Assembly: GCA_029817715.1 (NCBI GenBank) | Contig: JARUPY010000140.1 | Span: 1 to 64,000 of the forward strand | DNA length: 64,000 bases | From: Melastoma dodecandrum | Taxonomy: Eukaryota; Streptophyta; Magnoliopsida; Myrtales; Melastomataceae | Direction of reading: 5' to 3' | Shown here: positions 37,086 to 49,307 of the stretch, piece after piece | How the letters are laid out: each line of letters starts with the position of its first letter | Numbering within the stretch: the first letter of the stretch is position 1 | Made by a program: the position numbers and the translations under genes | Notes under the pieces: generated by a model | Database searches by the model: none | Told to the model about the DNA's origin: nothing | The model's input: the letters and a program-made list of their open reading frames with translations, nothing else

Positions 37086-38640
37086 CATGAGCTCACTTAT
37101 TTTAGCCCTTGTCGCATGTTGACGAAGGCGATGGTGGCAGGGTGAACAATTTTGAGCCAAAGCGTCAAAATATCATTCGTCGTCAACAAAACGACAATCT
37201 ACATGAAAGGGAGTATTCGTTCATCAACTAATACCTTCTCTGCAGAACAAGTTACATGAGCTCACTTGTTTTTCCCTTTGGCTTGTCTTATAGGTACATG
37301 AACATCCTAGACAGACGACGAAGGCGAAGGTGGTAAGGTGAAAAAGTTTCGAGCCAAAGTTTCAAAACGGCCTTCGTTGGCAAAACAACAACGACGACAA
37401 GACGAGAACAATCCTGGGGCAAATCTCCTAGCGATCCTAGGGCAAATCCCCGACTAATCCAGGGGCAAATCTCTGAGTGATCATAGACATATCTCCGAGC
37501 GATCCTGGGGCATCACCTCCAAGCTATCCCGGGACAAGACAGAGCAATCTCGATTAATTCCCCGTTGACAAACTAACGAATCACATGAAAGAAGTACATG
37601 AACACCCTAGACGGACAATCAATGGATTTCAAACCAAAGCTTCAAAACAACATGTCATCAACAAGACAACAAATTACATGAAAAGGGTACATGAGCGCCC
37701 TAGGCAGACAATGAAGACAAACAATAAAGCTTCAAACAAGAACACAACCTTCATCAACAAACTTCTTTATATTCCCAAAGAACTGGGGCAATGAACATCG
37801 ATAATACACATGAAAAGGGAGAATCACACAGTCATTACTCTCTTCATCAAATTAAACGAGATTACATGAGCTTATTTCGTTTACGTCCTTTGTCTTGTGG
37901 GCAGGTACAAGAGCTCCTCACACGAATGGTACAAAACTCCTATGGCAAAGGCGAGGGTGGTAGGGCGGCAAAGCTTTAAGCCAAAGTCTTGTAGCGATTT
38001 CGTCAAACCTTCGATTCCATCGGACGAAGACGCAATGACGAGATCATACAGAAGGGAAGTATCAAAACTCTACTTCGCCTTTCATATAAATGAAGTTACA
38101 TGAGCGAACTTCATTCCTACTCTAAAAGAAACAAGTTACATGAGCTCACTTGTTGTCTGTCCTTTGCCTAGTGTAGGTACATAAGCATCCTACATTACAG
38201 ACAAAGGCGCGGGCGGTTGGGTGGAAAATTTCGAGCCAAAGCTTCGAAACTGCCTTTGTCATCACCAAAGATGACCATACCAAAAGAGAGTATCATCGAC
38301 ACTGCTCTCTAACAAAATTTCTCATAATTCCCCAGATGGAGTCGTATCTCTATTTCCCCAGTTGGAGTCCTGCATCTATTCAAACTGGAATTGATTATAT
38401 GCATCACATTCCTCAACAAAGATCGAATATACAATCATATTCTTCCTGAACTATCATTGACGCGGACATATTCATCTCATCTCCCCAGCGGAAATTTTAC
38501 TTCATTAACTTCTCAAGCAAGAGTCGAAGTACATGAACTAACATCGTCTCTGTCCGTTGTCAACTGTGTAGGTACATGGGCATCCTCATAGTACGGTACA
38601 AACTCCTAGGCAACGGCGTGGGTGGTCAGGTGGAAGCCGT
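37086..38640 (+). repeat. Diverged repeat module inside the large non-autonomous element
   Basis: A module of about 120-150 bp recurs about six times at irregular spacing (about 37086, 37252, 37590/37675, 37862, 38130, 38530). The core is TTACATGAGCTCACTT, then AGGTACATGAGCATCC, then a piece like GACAAAGGCG-GGTGGT-GGGTG, then TTTCGAGCCAAAGCTT. Copies are diverged but keep the order of these phrases. Confidence 0.75.
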
Positions 38641-39943
38641 TTGATTCTAACCTCAAAGAGCATGACTGGGGCATGAAAGTGCAAACACTTCCTCCTCAAA
38701 GTGCACAAGAACACTACAGAGGTTTGAGTATCTAAACCTATTCAATTATTAAACATTCGTGTGCCCATTTGCATATAATTTGGGATTATCTTTAATAAAA
38801 CGTTTCTGAGCGAGAATGGAGAAGGCAAACCTTTTCCCAAACACTTACCCAGAGTGATGAGTGAAAACACTGTAAGGATTCATACACAAGCATTCAGGCG
38901 GATAACGAATCCTTTGACAAAAGATGCTCTAAACCGGAATGAGATCGAGCATTTCTTCTCTACCCCAAACACGAAACATCAACCATTGCTAACCCCTTTC
39001 GAGCCAAAGTTGAAGTTTTCGTATGCACTACACCTAACAAGTCTAAGGACCGCCTCACATCGAGGTTAAAGGAGATCTTGTAGCTAGAAACCGAAAGCAA
39101 CGGATCGTAGGCTACACTTCCTTAAAATTCAAGCAGAGAGGCGCCATCGACAACTAGGCCTACCAGTTGTGTCGTTCCTGAGGACCAAATTTCTCAAAGA
39201 CTTTCCCAAAGAGCACAGATACCAAGGAAAAGTACCAGAAAACAGAGTGGGGCAAGTCCCTATGATCCAGTAAAGAAAAAGCAAAATCAGCGCAAAGACC
39301 AAAGTCTTCAAAAGCAAAGCGCAAGATGAAAATCAAAAGAGAAAAATAAAGCACCAAGACCAACATTGACGGTCGCAAAAGCGAAGGTGCTATCCTTCAA
39401 AGACAAAGCTTTCCCAAAAATGGATTGTTCACGGCTACCAGTAAGCCAATCATTCATCCCCAACAAAACACATCAACTGGTGACCTGTCTAATGGATGGA
39501 AAATTTGCTTGAATGGTGAAACCTCTACGATCCCGTAGCTTCCGATGAGGTCCTTAAACTCCTTCTTTCAAACAACTAATTTAAACTTTCACTTTAAAGG
39601 CCTTATGCCGAAGCCACATTATAACCCAAGCAAAGACTCCTTCGACCGGTACATGAGCATCCATGTCAAAGGAATTCCGAAGTCCAACTGAAATGGCTTC
39701 CAGAAATGAGAGTAAAACATGAGTGAAATCAGAAAACCTTCTCTGCTCTCGCTTGGAAGCATGCTTGTAAAGAGAAAACAAAACAAGCATAATATGCATG
39801 TAAATCTAGCTATATTTATTTTCACTATGACTAATGATTTTCTTGAAGAGCTTTTAGGGTGCTTGTCGACCAAAGATACTCTCGAGATATAATTTGAGGT
39901 ATTCCTGATATCCTTGCGAGCGAATCTTCCCAGATTCCCTCTC

Positions 39944-39957
39944 AAGGAGGGGCAAAC
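39944..39957 (+). other. Polypurine tract of the large non-autonomous element
   Basis: AAGGAGGGGCAAAC, directly before the TGTAATACC start of the 3' LTR. Compare the Tat tract AAAGAGGGGCAAA. Confidence 0.88.
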
Positions 39958-42448
39958 TGTAATACCTCAAATTTACATGCGGTCCACGAACAATGATTCT
40001 CGGCCCATCGTGAGCCCAATATTCATTCCCCAAAAAGGCCAAAGCCCAAACCTATACAACTTTAGAATCTATTTTACACAAGAATATGATAAAATGAAAT
40101 AAATAAAAATATGACAACAATAATTTCTTCCTCAGAACATTCCCTTGAGATCCACTGTAAAAGCAAGACGTGTGCTAGGCGTTTGACTGGGTACATGTAT
40201 AGAAAACAAAATAGACCAAAGCCAATGACCAAACTCATACACCAGCACCAGTTCCCCCTTTTTGCTTCCCAAAGTTGCAGCCAATGGCCAGCCAACACTC
40301 CCCAGCTAACCGAATCAATCTCGGGCACGCCAGCAGTCACCCGTGCCAAATATGCAAGACATTGCGCCATTAGACTTAAAACAAAGCACTAATCTGGGTG
40401 TTCCTACAAGTTCACTAGCTGCAATCTACTCAGCGAACCACTCTCCCGACACCTTATGTCATGTAGCCAGCCACAGACCGCATATTATGAGACGCCTTTA
40501 ACAACGGCATTCCTCTCTAATTTCAGCTAGCAAACCCAACCCAAAGCCAAAGAAAAAGCCTAGCACTAAAGCTTTAGCCCACATTTCCCCAAAGAACCCA
40601 AGGTAGCTTGGCCCTCAATAATTTGCCAAAGCCAAATCTCAGCCCAATTCACAATCCAGCCCAAACCAAAAGAAGGAACAAGGCTCAATTGCAGGGCAAT
40701 TCCCGTGTCCCAAATCTCCTGAACGACCGCACCAAATCCCCCTCATTAATGCCTGCGGAAGATTAAAGCACACGAATTGCAAACAACTTCCTTAAATCCC
40801 AACAAAATGGGATGAATTCCAAGGATACTAGTAAAAAAAGAACGGTTTCAGTTGAAGAGAATTGAGGGATATAAATGGAGAATTCTCTGGAACGCGAAGA
40901 GGGGGAGGAGAGAACAGTTACAAAAGACCTACCAAATTCTGGGGGGTTTATTTTCCACAGGGAGAGGGGGAGATAAAAAGATGGTCTTTCTCCCCTCTTC
41001 CGGGACTCCTTTCAACAACCGAAAAAAAGGGTCTCAACCCACCTGCAATCTCCTCACCAAGGTTAGAAGAGGAAGGCACCATGGGAAACCCCCCCTCGAT
41101 GGCCAAACCAAGCAAACAGTCCACAACAATAGCGGAGAGTCATACCTCAAGCGGCGACAGACTTCGGCCCTCCTGGATGCGATACGGACAACATTAGTAT
41201 CGTCCCGGGAAGTCCTCCTTGTGCTTTGATTTGTTTCCTTTTACGTGCAGGGATACGCCATGGCGACGGTGGCCTCGCCACGGTTGCGTTCATTCTCTAA
41301 AAAGCGGCTCCCCATTTCCTCTCCCCTCCTCCAGCCCCAAGGCGGCTCCTTATCCCGGCTTCCCGACGGTCTCCCCCGAAGCCATAACAACAGCCACATT
41401 CCAGCTTCCCCCGGTGTCTCCCACGGCGAGCCTTCCTCCCGCGACCAGCCCCACGGCGACGGCGAAGCCACCTCTCTCCGGCGTCCTCCTCGCCAACAAC
41501 CCAACTCCGGCGTTCCCAGGTCCCACGGCGGCGGACCTTGCTTCCCCGACGCGCCCAAGTCCGGCCACGGCAACCAGAAGCTCCACAGCGGCATCGACCT
41601 CCAATAGCGGACGTCCATCCATGGCAGCATAACAGTTCCTCATGGGCATCCAAGGCGGCTCTCCCATCTCAGTTTTCCGACCCCCAACAGCCCGTCCCCG
41701 GCGAAGACAAGGCGGCCGTGATCAGCCACCTCGGACACGGAACCCGCTTCTCTCCGGCGTCCTCCCTCAGCATCAACTTCTCCCCTGACGTCCCCGAGCA
41801 TCATGGTGGCAGCACCCACTTTCTCCGGCGTCCCCGAGCTACACGGTGGCGGCTCCACCTTTCCCCCGCATCTCCCGACCTCCCGAGTTCGGTAGCAGCT
41901 CCCTTTCTCCGACGGCAGCCCGTCCCCGGCAACCCATCCGCCTCCCAGCTCCGATCCGGTCTCCTCAACAACCCGGCGAGAACACCTTAAACGGGGAAGC
42001 TTCAGCCAATCGTGGAAAACCCACACCCCCCTGTTCGCAATTGGGGTTTTTTCTAAAGGAAGAAAGGAATGACCGAGGCCTTCCTTCCCCCTTTCAGCCA
42101 GGTAAGTTTTCCTTTTTTTTTTAATTGTTAAATGTTTTTTTTTTTATTATTGATTAAATACTATTCACTTTGAATGTTGCCTGGGCATGCGTTAATTTTA
42201 ATTTTTAGATTTGTTGAAATTATCAAAGTTCACGTGACTTCTATTGATTTGATAAATCAAGTATTCTTTTTAGTATCTGCACTTACTCGTCTTAAAATTT
42301 GCATCAATATGTATATTGCTAATTCGCATTTTTGTCCATCTGTTTCTTTGTTGTTTTGTATCGAAAATGCAATGGGATTATACGGATGTCTTCGACAACG
42401 TGCATTCGATTTGAGCAACATCAATCAACACGGTAAGACATGCCTTAC

Positions 42449-44569
42449 TGTTGACATGGCAAATAATTTTGGGCCTGAACTTAGAACAGAAACCCAGTAA
42501 TCCTTCAAGTCATACTCCGAGTCGGCCCGAGATGCAGTCGTCATTAGGTCGACTCATGACAAAGTCGACTAGCTCGACTCATGACGAGGTCGACTAGGTC
42601 GACTTATGAACGGAGTCGACTAGGTCGACTCACGACGAAGGAATATGGTAATCAAAGTCAACCAAGATGACTCAACAGTAGCTAAGTCTACTAGTAGGGT
42701 CAAGTCGACGGAATTCTGGATAAGTCGACCAAGTCGGTCGTAGTCCGTACAGATCAGTTAAGTCGACAAGGTTGGAATAAATTTATGCATTTTCAATCAC
42801 GTTTGTTAAGGATCGTAACTGATTCTAATATCCAGGAACGTGATCCCACATATAAAGGAGGTTGTTGAGACACTCCCACGATAATAGGGATCACGATCTA
42901 TAACACGATCTATCTGTTACGTGTTAAACACGTACAAGTCCTCTATAAATAGCAGAGGAATTTTTCAAGACAAACCACGACCATACACAGCCAAAACTCT
43001 GGAGTTTGTTCGTCAACCTTAGGAAATTAGATACCCTGACCCGGTTTATAGGTCAACTCTTTTTCCACCGACAGAGTGAGCTCGTAGGGCCTTTGTCGTC
43101 AACCCCCGCCAGCGACACCACCGACGGAGTGAGCTCGTAGGGCCTTCGTCACAACTCTCCGCCAGCGACCACTACCGACGGAGCGAGCTTCCAAGGCCTT
43201 CGTCACGACCTTCCGCCAGCAACCACCATAGACGGAGTGAGCTTCCAAGGCCTTCGTCACGTGTTCTCCGCCGCTACAAGATCCGACATCGTCACCATCG
43301 TGTCCCTTTTTCCCTTTTAATGGCTGTAAGCCCTCTTCTTTTAATTCTCTAAAGATTGTAAGACTTGCATTATTTCTGTATAAAGTTAGTGCATCTTCTT
43401 ACTGGCGACCACAATACAACTACTGTGAGTCCATTGCCAAATATTTCCGACGTGATCCGTTCCGTGCGCGAACACGTTTTTGGCGACCACAGTGGGAGTT
43501 CTGCTGAGTCGACACAGCCAACCCAGCATAAAAGGGGGGCTTATGTTGACATGGCAAATAATTTTGGGCCTGAACTTAGAACAGAAACCCAGTAATCCTT
43601 CAAGTCATACTCCGAGTCGGCCCGAGATGCAGTCGTCATTAGGTCGACTCATGACAAAGTCGACTAGCTCGACTCATGACGAGGACGACTAGGTCGACTT
43701 ATGAACGGAGTCGACTAGGTCGACTCACGACGAAGGAATATGGTAATCAAAGTCAACCAAGATGACTCAACAGTAGCTAAGTCTACTAGTAGGGTCAAGT
43801 CGACGGAATTCTGGATAAGTCGACCAAGTCGGTCGTAGTCCGTACAGATCAGTTAAGTCGACAAGGTTGGAATAAATTTATGCATTTTCAATCACGTTTG
43901 TTAAGGATCGTAACTGATTCTAATATCCAGGAACGTGATCCCACATATAAAGGAGGTTGTTGAGACACTCCCACGATAATAGGGATCACGATCTATAACA
44001 CGATCTATCTGTTACGTGTTAAACACGTACAAGTCCTCTATAAATAGCAGAGGAATTTTTCAAGACAAACCACGACCATACACAGCCAAAACTCTGGAGT
44101 TTGTTCGTCAACCTTAGGAAATTAGATACCCTGACCCGGTTTATAGGTCAACTCTTTTTCCACCGACAGAGTGAGCTCGTAGGGCCTTTGTCGTCAACCC
44201 CCGCCAGCGACACCACCGACGGAGTGAGCTCGTAGGGCCTTCGTCACAACTCTCCGCCAGCGACCACTACCGACGGAGCGAGCTTCCAAGGCCTTCGTCA
44301 CGACCTTCCGCCAGCAACCACCATAGACGGAGTGAGCTTCCAAGGCCTTCGTCACGTGTTCTCCGCCGCTACAAGATCCTACATCGTCACCATCGTGTCC
44401 CTTTTTCCCTTTTAATGGCTGTAAGCCCTTTTCTTTTAATTCTCTAAAGATTGTAAGACTTGCATTATTTCTGTATAAAGTTAGTGCATCTTCTTACTGG
44501 CGACCACAATACAACTACTGTGAGTCCATTGCCAAATATTTCCGACGTGATCCGTTCCGTGCGCGAACA
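42449..44569 (+). mobile_element. Miniature two-LTR element with a 69-bp interior, nested in an LTR
   Basis: Two 1026-bp LTRs (42449-43474 and 43544-44569) start TGTTGACATGG and end GCGCGAACA, and differ by only about three bases. The exact target duplication CTTAC is at 42444-42448 and 44570-44574. The interior 43475-43543 consists of little more than a primer-binding site, TGGCGACCACAGTGGGA (43481-43497), and a polypurine tract AAAAGGGGGG before the second LTR. It resembles TRIM/SMART elements in having no interior, but its LTRs are far longer than usual for those. Each LTR has a TATA-like CTCTATAAATAGCAGAGG (about 42942 and 44037), a GTCGACT-rich tract and a four-unit direct repeat. Confidence 0.95.
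43067..43277 (+). repeat. Four tandem units of about 54 bp in the miniature element LTR
   Basis: The units begin CCGACAGAGTGAGC, CCGACGGAGTGAGC, CCGACGGAGCGAGC and TAGACGGAGTGAGC, each continuing with an AGGCCTTCGTC-like piece and a CCGCCAGC-like piece. The same array is present in the second LTR (about 44160-44372). Confidence 0.85.
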
Positions 44570-45489
44570 CTTACTTTACTTGGTTTAATTGAATTTCATT
44601 CAAATTCGACAAAACTAATCACACTTACATTTTATTTCGCATGTACACTGAGCATGCGATTCCGGAAGGACAACTCCAAAACTTCGAATACAAACTGGAA
44701 GGCGTGTGTATCAAATCGCGCGGATCCTCCCCGGCCTAAAAACCACGAGCTCGAAGACAAAGCGGTCACAACCTTCAATATAAGGTACAAAGGGGAGGTG
44801 CGGGCCTCCCCGAATTTTTATTTAAGCCCACATGTAACGGATTGCGGGCCCAAGGGCATAGGCCCGCAATCACCGCCCTTCCCCGCTCCTTTTGATCTAA
44901 ATAATTGTCTGTGCCTGTCCGCATGCCTTAGGCCCATAGGTTTATCGTCGCATGTGATTGTTAAACAAAAACACACGAGTTCGGGTCCAACGCCTGAATC
45001 GGGTCCAACGCCCGTTAACCAAAAGCAAACTTTTGGAGCAAACGCCACATTTTCGCATGTTTAGATGTAAGAGTTAGTAAATAGGAATCCCCGAATCTAC
45101 TCTGGTTTTTCCGACTTAAACCAAGCTTTTAAATTAAGTCGGTGGCGACTCCGTAATAGTTTACCTAGGTTAAACAACAACACATTTTTTTACGAAGTCA
45201 TTTTGGATGAGTGACGGCGACACGAGCCGCTCCTGGAACCTCCCGAAGCTTCCTCCTCGGGTCATGCGCTCCTTTTCGCCCGTCGCCTCTTAAGGAGCAT
45301 GGAGACGATCGGCGAAAAGACTGGGCAGACCCGGTCAGGAATCAAAGGAGGGACCGCCCTGGGCTTTTCCGCAGTGTTCGACGCTCGAGTCGCGACGCCG
45401 ACCGGAAGACTCTAGGGGAGCGGGCCCGGATCCTCGGGTCGTCCGAACCGCTGCGCGCGTGCTAGGCCGGAGGGCGCGCGTACACTTTC

Positions 45490-48400
45490 CTATAGAATAA
45501 GCCCACGTCAAGAGTAGAATTAACGTACTTCAATATATTCTTTGCTCCCTCGAAATGTGGCTTCCTTGGCGTTTGCATATATCGGCTGACAACACCAACA
45601 GAGAAGGCAATATCCGGTCTTGTTATAGTCAAATAAATCAGGGTTCCCACAAGGACGCGATAGAGACGAAGATTCGATAGTTGTGTTCCTTCATCACAAC
45701 GAAGCTTCGTACCCATATCGAGGGGTGTTGACCGCTTCTTCCCGTTTATCATTCCAAACTTCTCAACAAGCTTCTTGGCGTAACTGGATTGAGACACAAA
45801 AATCCCATCATCCAAATTTTCAATTTGCATTTCGAGAAAGTTACTCACCTCGCCTGGCTTCTTCATGTCAAAACGCAACGATAGTTCTTCTTGAAGCCAA
45901 GCAACTTCTGAATAATTGCTGCCCATTAAAATAATATCGTCAACATATAATAGAACAACCACCAAAAGTCCTTGATTTTTCTTGATGAAGAGACTTGAAT
46001 CCGAGTTGGATACCGCATAACCACAAAGACATAAGAACTCTGCGATTTTTCCGAACCAAGCTCGTGGGGCTTGCTTCAATCCATAAAGTGCTTTTTTCAA
46101 CTTGCACGCATAATCCGGATGATTTTCCGATTCAAATCCGATTGGCTGCTCCATATATATATATATGTCTATCAAGTTCTCCATATAAGAATGCATTTTT
46201 GACATCTAGTTGCCACAGTTTCCACCCGAAACTAGCCGCTAAAGCAAGAATGGTGCGTACCGAAGTCATCTTCGCAACCGGACTGAAAGTTTCCTCGTAA
46301 TCTTCTCCATATTTTTGAGAGAATCCCCGAGCGACCAGCCTTGCCTTGAATCGATCTATGCTCCCGTCGGCTTTCCTTTTAATGCAAAAGACCCATTTAC
46401 ATGACACCGGTTGCACTTCGGGTGGCTTCGGAACTAAATCCCAAGTTTCATTTTTCAGCAATGCATCCATTTCTTCCTTCATGGCAAACTCCCACTCCCT
46501 TACTCCTTTAGCTTCCTCATACGAAGTTGGTTCTTCATCATCAATCGGATTAGCAAGGAAGCATGAAAAAGTAGTGACAAAATTTTTGTCTCTATAACGA
46601 AGAGGTCGATCAACAAACCTCCTTGGTCGCTGATTTCTTTGATCATTTTCACCTTGATTAATTCTCCCCCTTTCATCTTGAACCCCTTCCGAAGAATTTT
46701 CTGAAAACTGAGACAACGGTAAGGTAACCATGTCATTCTCTTTACTAGGTGGATCTTGAAAGTGATAGGAGGAAATCTCATCGAAGATGACGTCGCGAGA
46801 TACGACACATTTATTTGTCGTAGGATCCAAACATCTCCAGCCCTTTCTCCATTCGTCGTAGCCGACGAAAACACATTTGATTGCTTTTGCATCCAACTTA
46901 CTCCTTTGAGAATCCGGCAAATGAACATAGCAAATAGATCCAAATACTCGAAGATGCTTCACATTTGGCTTAACACCATACAACAATTCGTATGGTGCCT
47001 TGTTATTTGTCGGACTAAGGGGCGTCCGATTGATCACATGGGCTGCACAATTCATTCCTTCCGCCCGCAACTCCTTGAGCAATTTCTTTGCGTGCAACCA
47101 ACTCTTACAAATCTCCACAAGATGTCTGATCTTTCTCTCCGCAACTTCATTTTGTTGCGGTGTTTTCGGACATGACAACTCCCTCTTAATACCATTGTTT
47201 CGGCAGAAAATGAGAAACTCATTTGAGCAAAACTCGCCACCATTGTCCGTCCGCAACGTCTTGATTTTTCTGCCCAACTCCCCTTCGACGATTTTCTTAA
47301 AGTCGAGAAACAAAGAGAATGTCTCCGACTTATGCTTCGCAAAATAAACCCAAGTGAACTGAGAATAATCGTCCACAAACAATAACATACAATTACCTCC
47401 GGAGTAAGATGAAGTTTTTGTTGGACCCATCAAATCACTATGGATCCATTCTAAGGGAGCCGTGCACCGAGACGTAGAGTTCTCGAAAGGAAGTCGATGT
47501 GACTTGCCGAATTGACATCCCTCACAAACTTTTTCGTCGTCAATCTTCAAAGACTCGGGCAATCCATCCACCAACTTCTTTTGGATAATAGCCTTCATTT
47601 TTGTCATATTTATATGACCAAGCCTCGCATGCCACAAGGATGATGTATCATTCCTCCTCATCTTCTTGATATAAGAATCTGAAGCCGACAAAACAAATAA
47701 ATCTTTCACCCTCGTACACGTATGAACAACATCAGCCTTGATTTCCTTGATGTTCCGAAGAAACTTCACATCTCGTGACCCAAAGAGCACGAAATTTCCG
47801 GCATCCACCGTGTTTGTGACGGAGAAAAGATTCTTTTGTATTCCTGGCACATGATAAACACTATTGAGAGTAATTGATTCTCCACAATCATTGTTGATCA
47901 TAACAGTTCCTTCCTTTCGAATTTTATGAACGGTATTATCCGCGGTCATGATTCCATTCCCTCCGTCATGTGTCCAGGAATGCGAGAAAATAGTCTCATC
48001 TCCGGTAATATGGTGACCGCATCCAGAATCCACGATCCACTCTTTGTTGGTAGAAGGTTTCTTGCTTGAACTTCCTTCGGCCATCAAACAAGGTACCCAC
48101 GGCGAATCTTCGTTGACTGATTCGGCGAGAAAACAATTACTCCAATCTTCTTCCTTTTGTTCTTCTTGGTTCTCCGCAACATCCGCATAATTTCCCGACT
48201 TCAATTTAACTCGGCAATTCCTCTTAATGTGACCGAGTTTCCCGCAGCGATAACACTTGAAACTCTTCTTCGAGAACTTCGAAGATTCTCCTTCCGGTTT
48301 ACTTTCATTTTTCACCGAGTTACCCTTCTTTGTGAACAAAGCATTGCTCGACTCTTCCTTGATGCTCGTTCCAGCCATTTGTCTAGCCAACGACTCTTGC

Positions 48401-48972
48401 GAGGAGAGGAGATTCTCAAACTCTTCAAGCGACGGTTGTTGAGCCCACCCTTGAATTGAAGTGACAAATGGAGTGTACTCCGGCCGAAGTCCATGGATGA
48501 TGTACCGCTTCATCTGAGCTTCCGAAATCCTCTCGTCCGGATTTAGAAGAGAGATTTCCGAACATAAGTTTTTCATCTTCAGAAAATATTCTGAACACGG
48601 CATTCCATCTTGCTTTGCAACCGCCAACTCATTCTCGAGCAATTGTAGCCGAGCTTCGTTCTTCTTGTTGAACAAACGATCAAGCGTATTCCAAATCTCT
48701 CGAGCCGACGCACATCCCATTATGTGCTCGAAGATCTCATGTGAAATGGACCTCTTTAAAACAAATTCCGTCTTCGCATTACGTTGCTTCCAATTCTTGA
48801 GCGCTTCCGCATTTGCGTCAACGTTCTCCGGAGCAACGGCACCATCGGCGACGACGACATCCCATAGATCTTCACCGACAAGATACGATTCCATACAGGT
48901 TTTCCAAATCCGATAGTTGGACTGAGTCAAGAGCATCATTCCAAGACCCGCAACACGACTGCCACCTTCCAT
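45490..48972 (-). pseudogene. Copia gag-protease-integrase-reverse transcriptase polyprotein
   Basis: The start chosen is the Met of MEGGSRVAGLGMM (48972), soon after the primer-binding site. The order is: gag with copia-type helices; zinc knuckle CYRCGKLGHIKRNC (about 48255); protease WIVDSGCGHHITG (about 48035); integrase zinc region HARLGHINM to CEGCQFGK; catalytic core with Asp in WIHSDLMGP, Asp in RTDNGGEF and Glu in NEVAERK; RT from WVFCIKRKADGS to YVDDIILMGS (about 45935). The gag-to-RT frame is open for over 2.8 kb. It is then lost at an (AT)7 run (46152-46165); RT continues in another frame to LFYRK, where the nested element cuts it off from RNase H. Defective in cis. Confidence 0.95.
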
Positions 48973-49012
48973 ATCGAAGATCAACGATACCTTCTTCACG
49001 AGCGCAACCAAA

Positions 49013-49024
49013 GCTCTGATACCA
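49013..49024 (-). other. Primer-binding site of Copia element
   Basis: TGGTATCAGAGC on the minus strand, directly next to the 5' LTR. It is the classic complement of initiator tRNA-Met used by plant copia elements. Confidence 0.95.
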
Positions 49025-49302
49025 TGTAACAAAAAAAAACGAAGCACCGAGAATCACTCGATGATCGAACCGTGAAGAAAAAAAAACTTGGATTGATACA
49101 ACTTAATTCAAAAAAAAGGTTACAACTATTTATAAAACTAAAGACATTATAGGAAAAGTAAACATAATAAAAGGAGACTTTTAAGTTCCCGAAACATTGT
49201 CTCCCTTGATAGTTGAAGAGTCTTCTTGGAATACTAAGCATCACCACCGTTTCAATGAACCAATGAGACTCTTCGAAAATCACATCACTTTAATTTACAA
49301 CA
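49025..49302 (-). repeat. 5' LTR of Copia element
   Basis: 278 bp, mate of 30127-30406. Followed by the target duplication GTATT (49303-49307). Confidence 0.95.
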
Positions 49303-49307
49303 GTATT

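Larger units (their letters stand above)
34987..39957 (+). other. Interior of the large non-autonomous element, non-coding
   Basis: No frame shows gag, protease, RT or integrase motifs. Open frames are short and on all frames. The region from about 35700 is rich in short ACAACA/CAAC phrases. Sequence 37410-37540 has a run of GGGGCAAATCTCC-like phrases, and 37086-38640 holds the diverged module repeat listed separately. Confidence 0.8.
30912..45484 (+). mobile_element. Large non-autonomous LTR element (LARD-like) nested in the Copia pol
   Basis: The element is 14.57 kb, with target duplication CTTTC at 30907-30911 and 45485-45489. LTRs are 30912-34986 (4075 bp) and 39958-45484 (5527 bp), both starting TGTAATACC and ending CGTACA. 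The primer-binding site (34994-35011) and polypurine tract (39944-39957) show plus orientation. The 4.97-kb interior has no gag or pol similarity, so the element must borrow proteins. Its primer-binding site is nearly that of the Tat element, so a Tat relative is the likely helper (inference). The LTRs differ at about a dozen bases outside the miniature element, so the insertion is recent compared with its neighbours. Confidence 0.95.
39958..45484 (+). repeat. 3' LTR of the large non-autonomous element
   Basis: 5527 bp. It equals the 5' LTR except for about a dozen substitutions and the complete miniature element at 42449-44569. It ends CGCGTACA before the target duplication CTTTC. Confidence 0.95.
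30127..49302 (-). mobile_element. Ty1/copia LTR retrotransposon, split by a nested element
   Basis: LTRs are at 30127-30406 and 49025-49302 (TG/CA ends). The target duplication GTATT is at 30122-30126 and 49303-49307, with primer-binding site 49013-49024 and polypurine tract 30407-30417. Total length is 19.2 kb, of which 14.6 kb is the nested element 30912-45484; without it the Copia is about 4.6 kb, a normal size. The order gag, PR, INT, RT, RNase H is that of copia. The LTRs differ at roughly a dozen sites. It interrupts the starch-branching-enzyme fragment. Confidence 0.97.
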
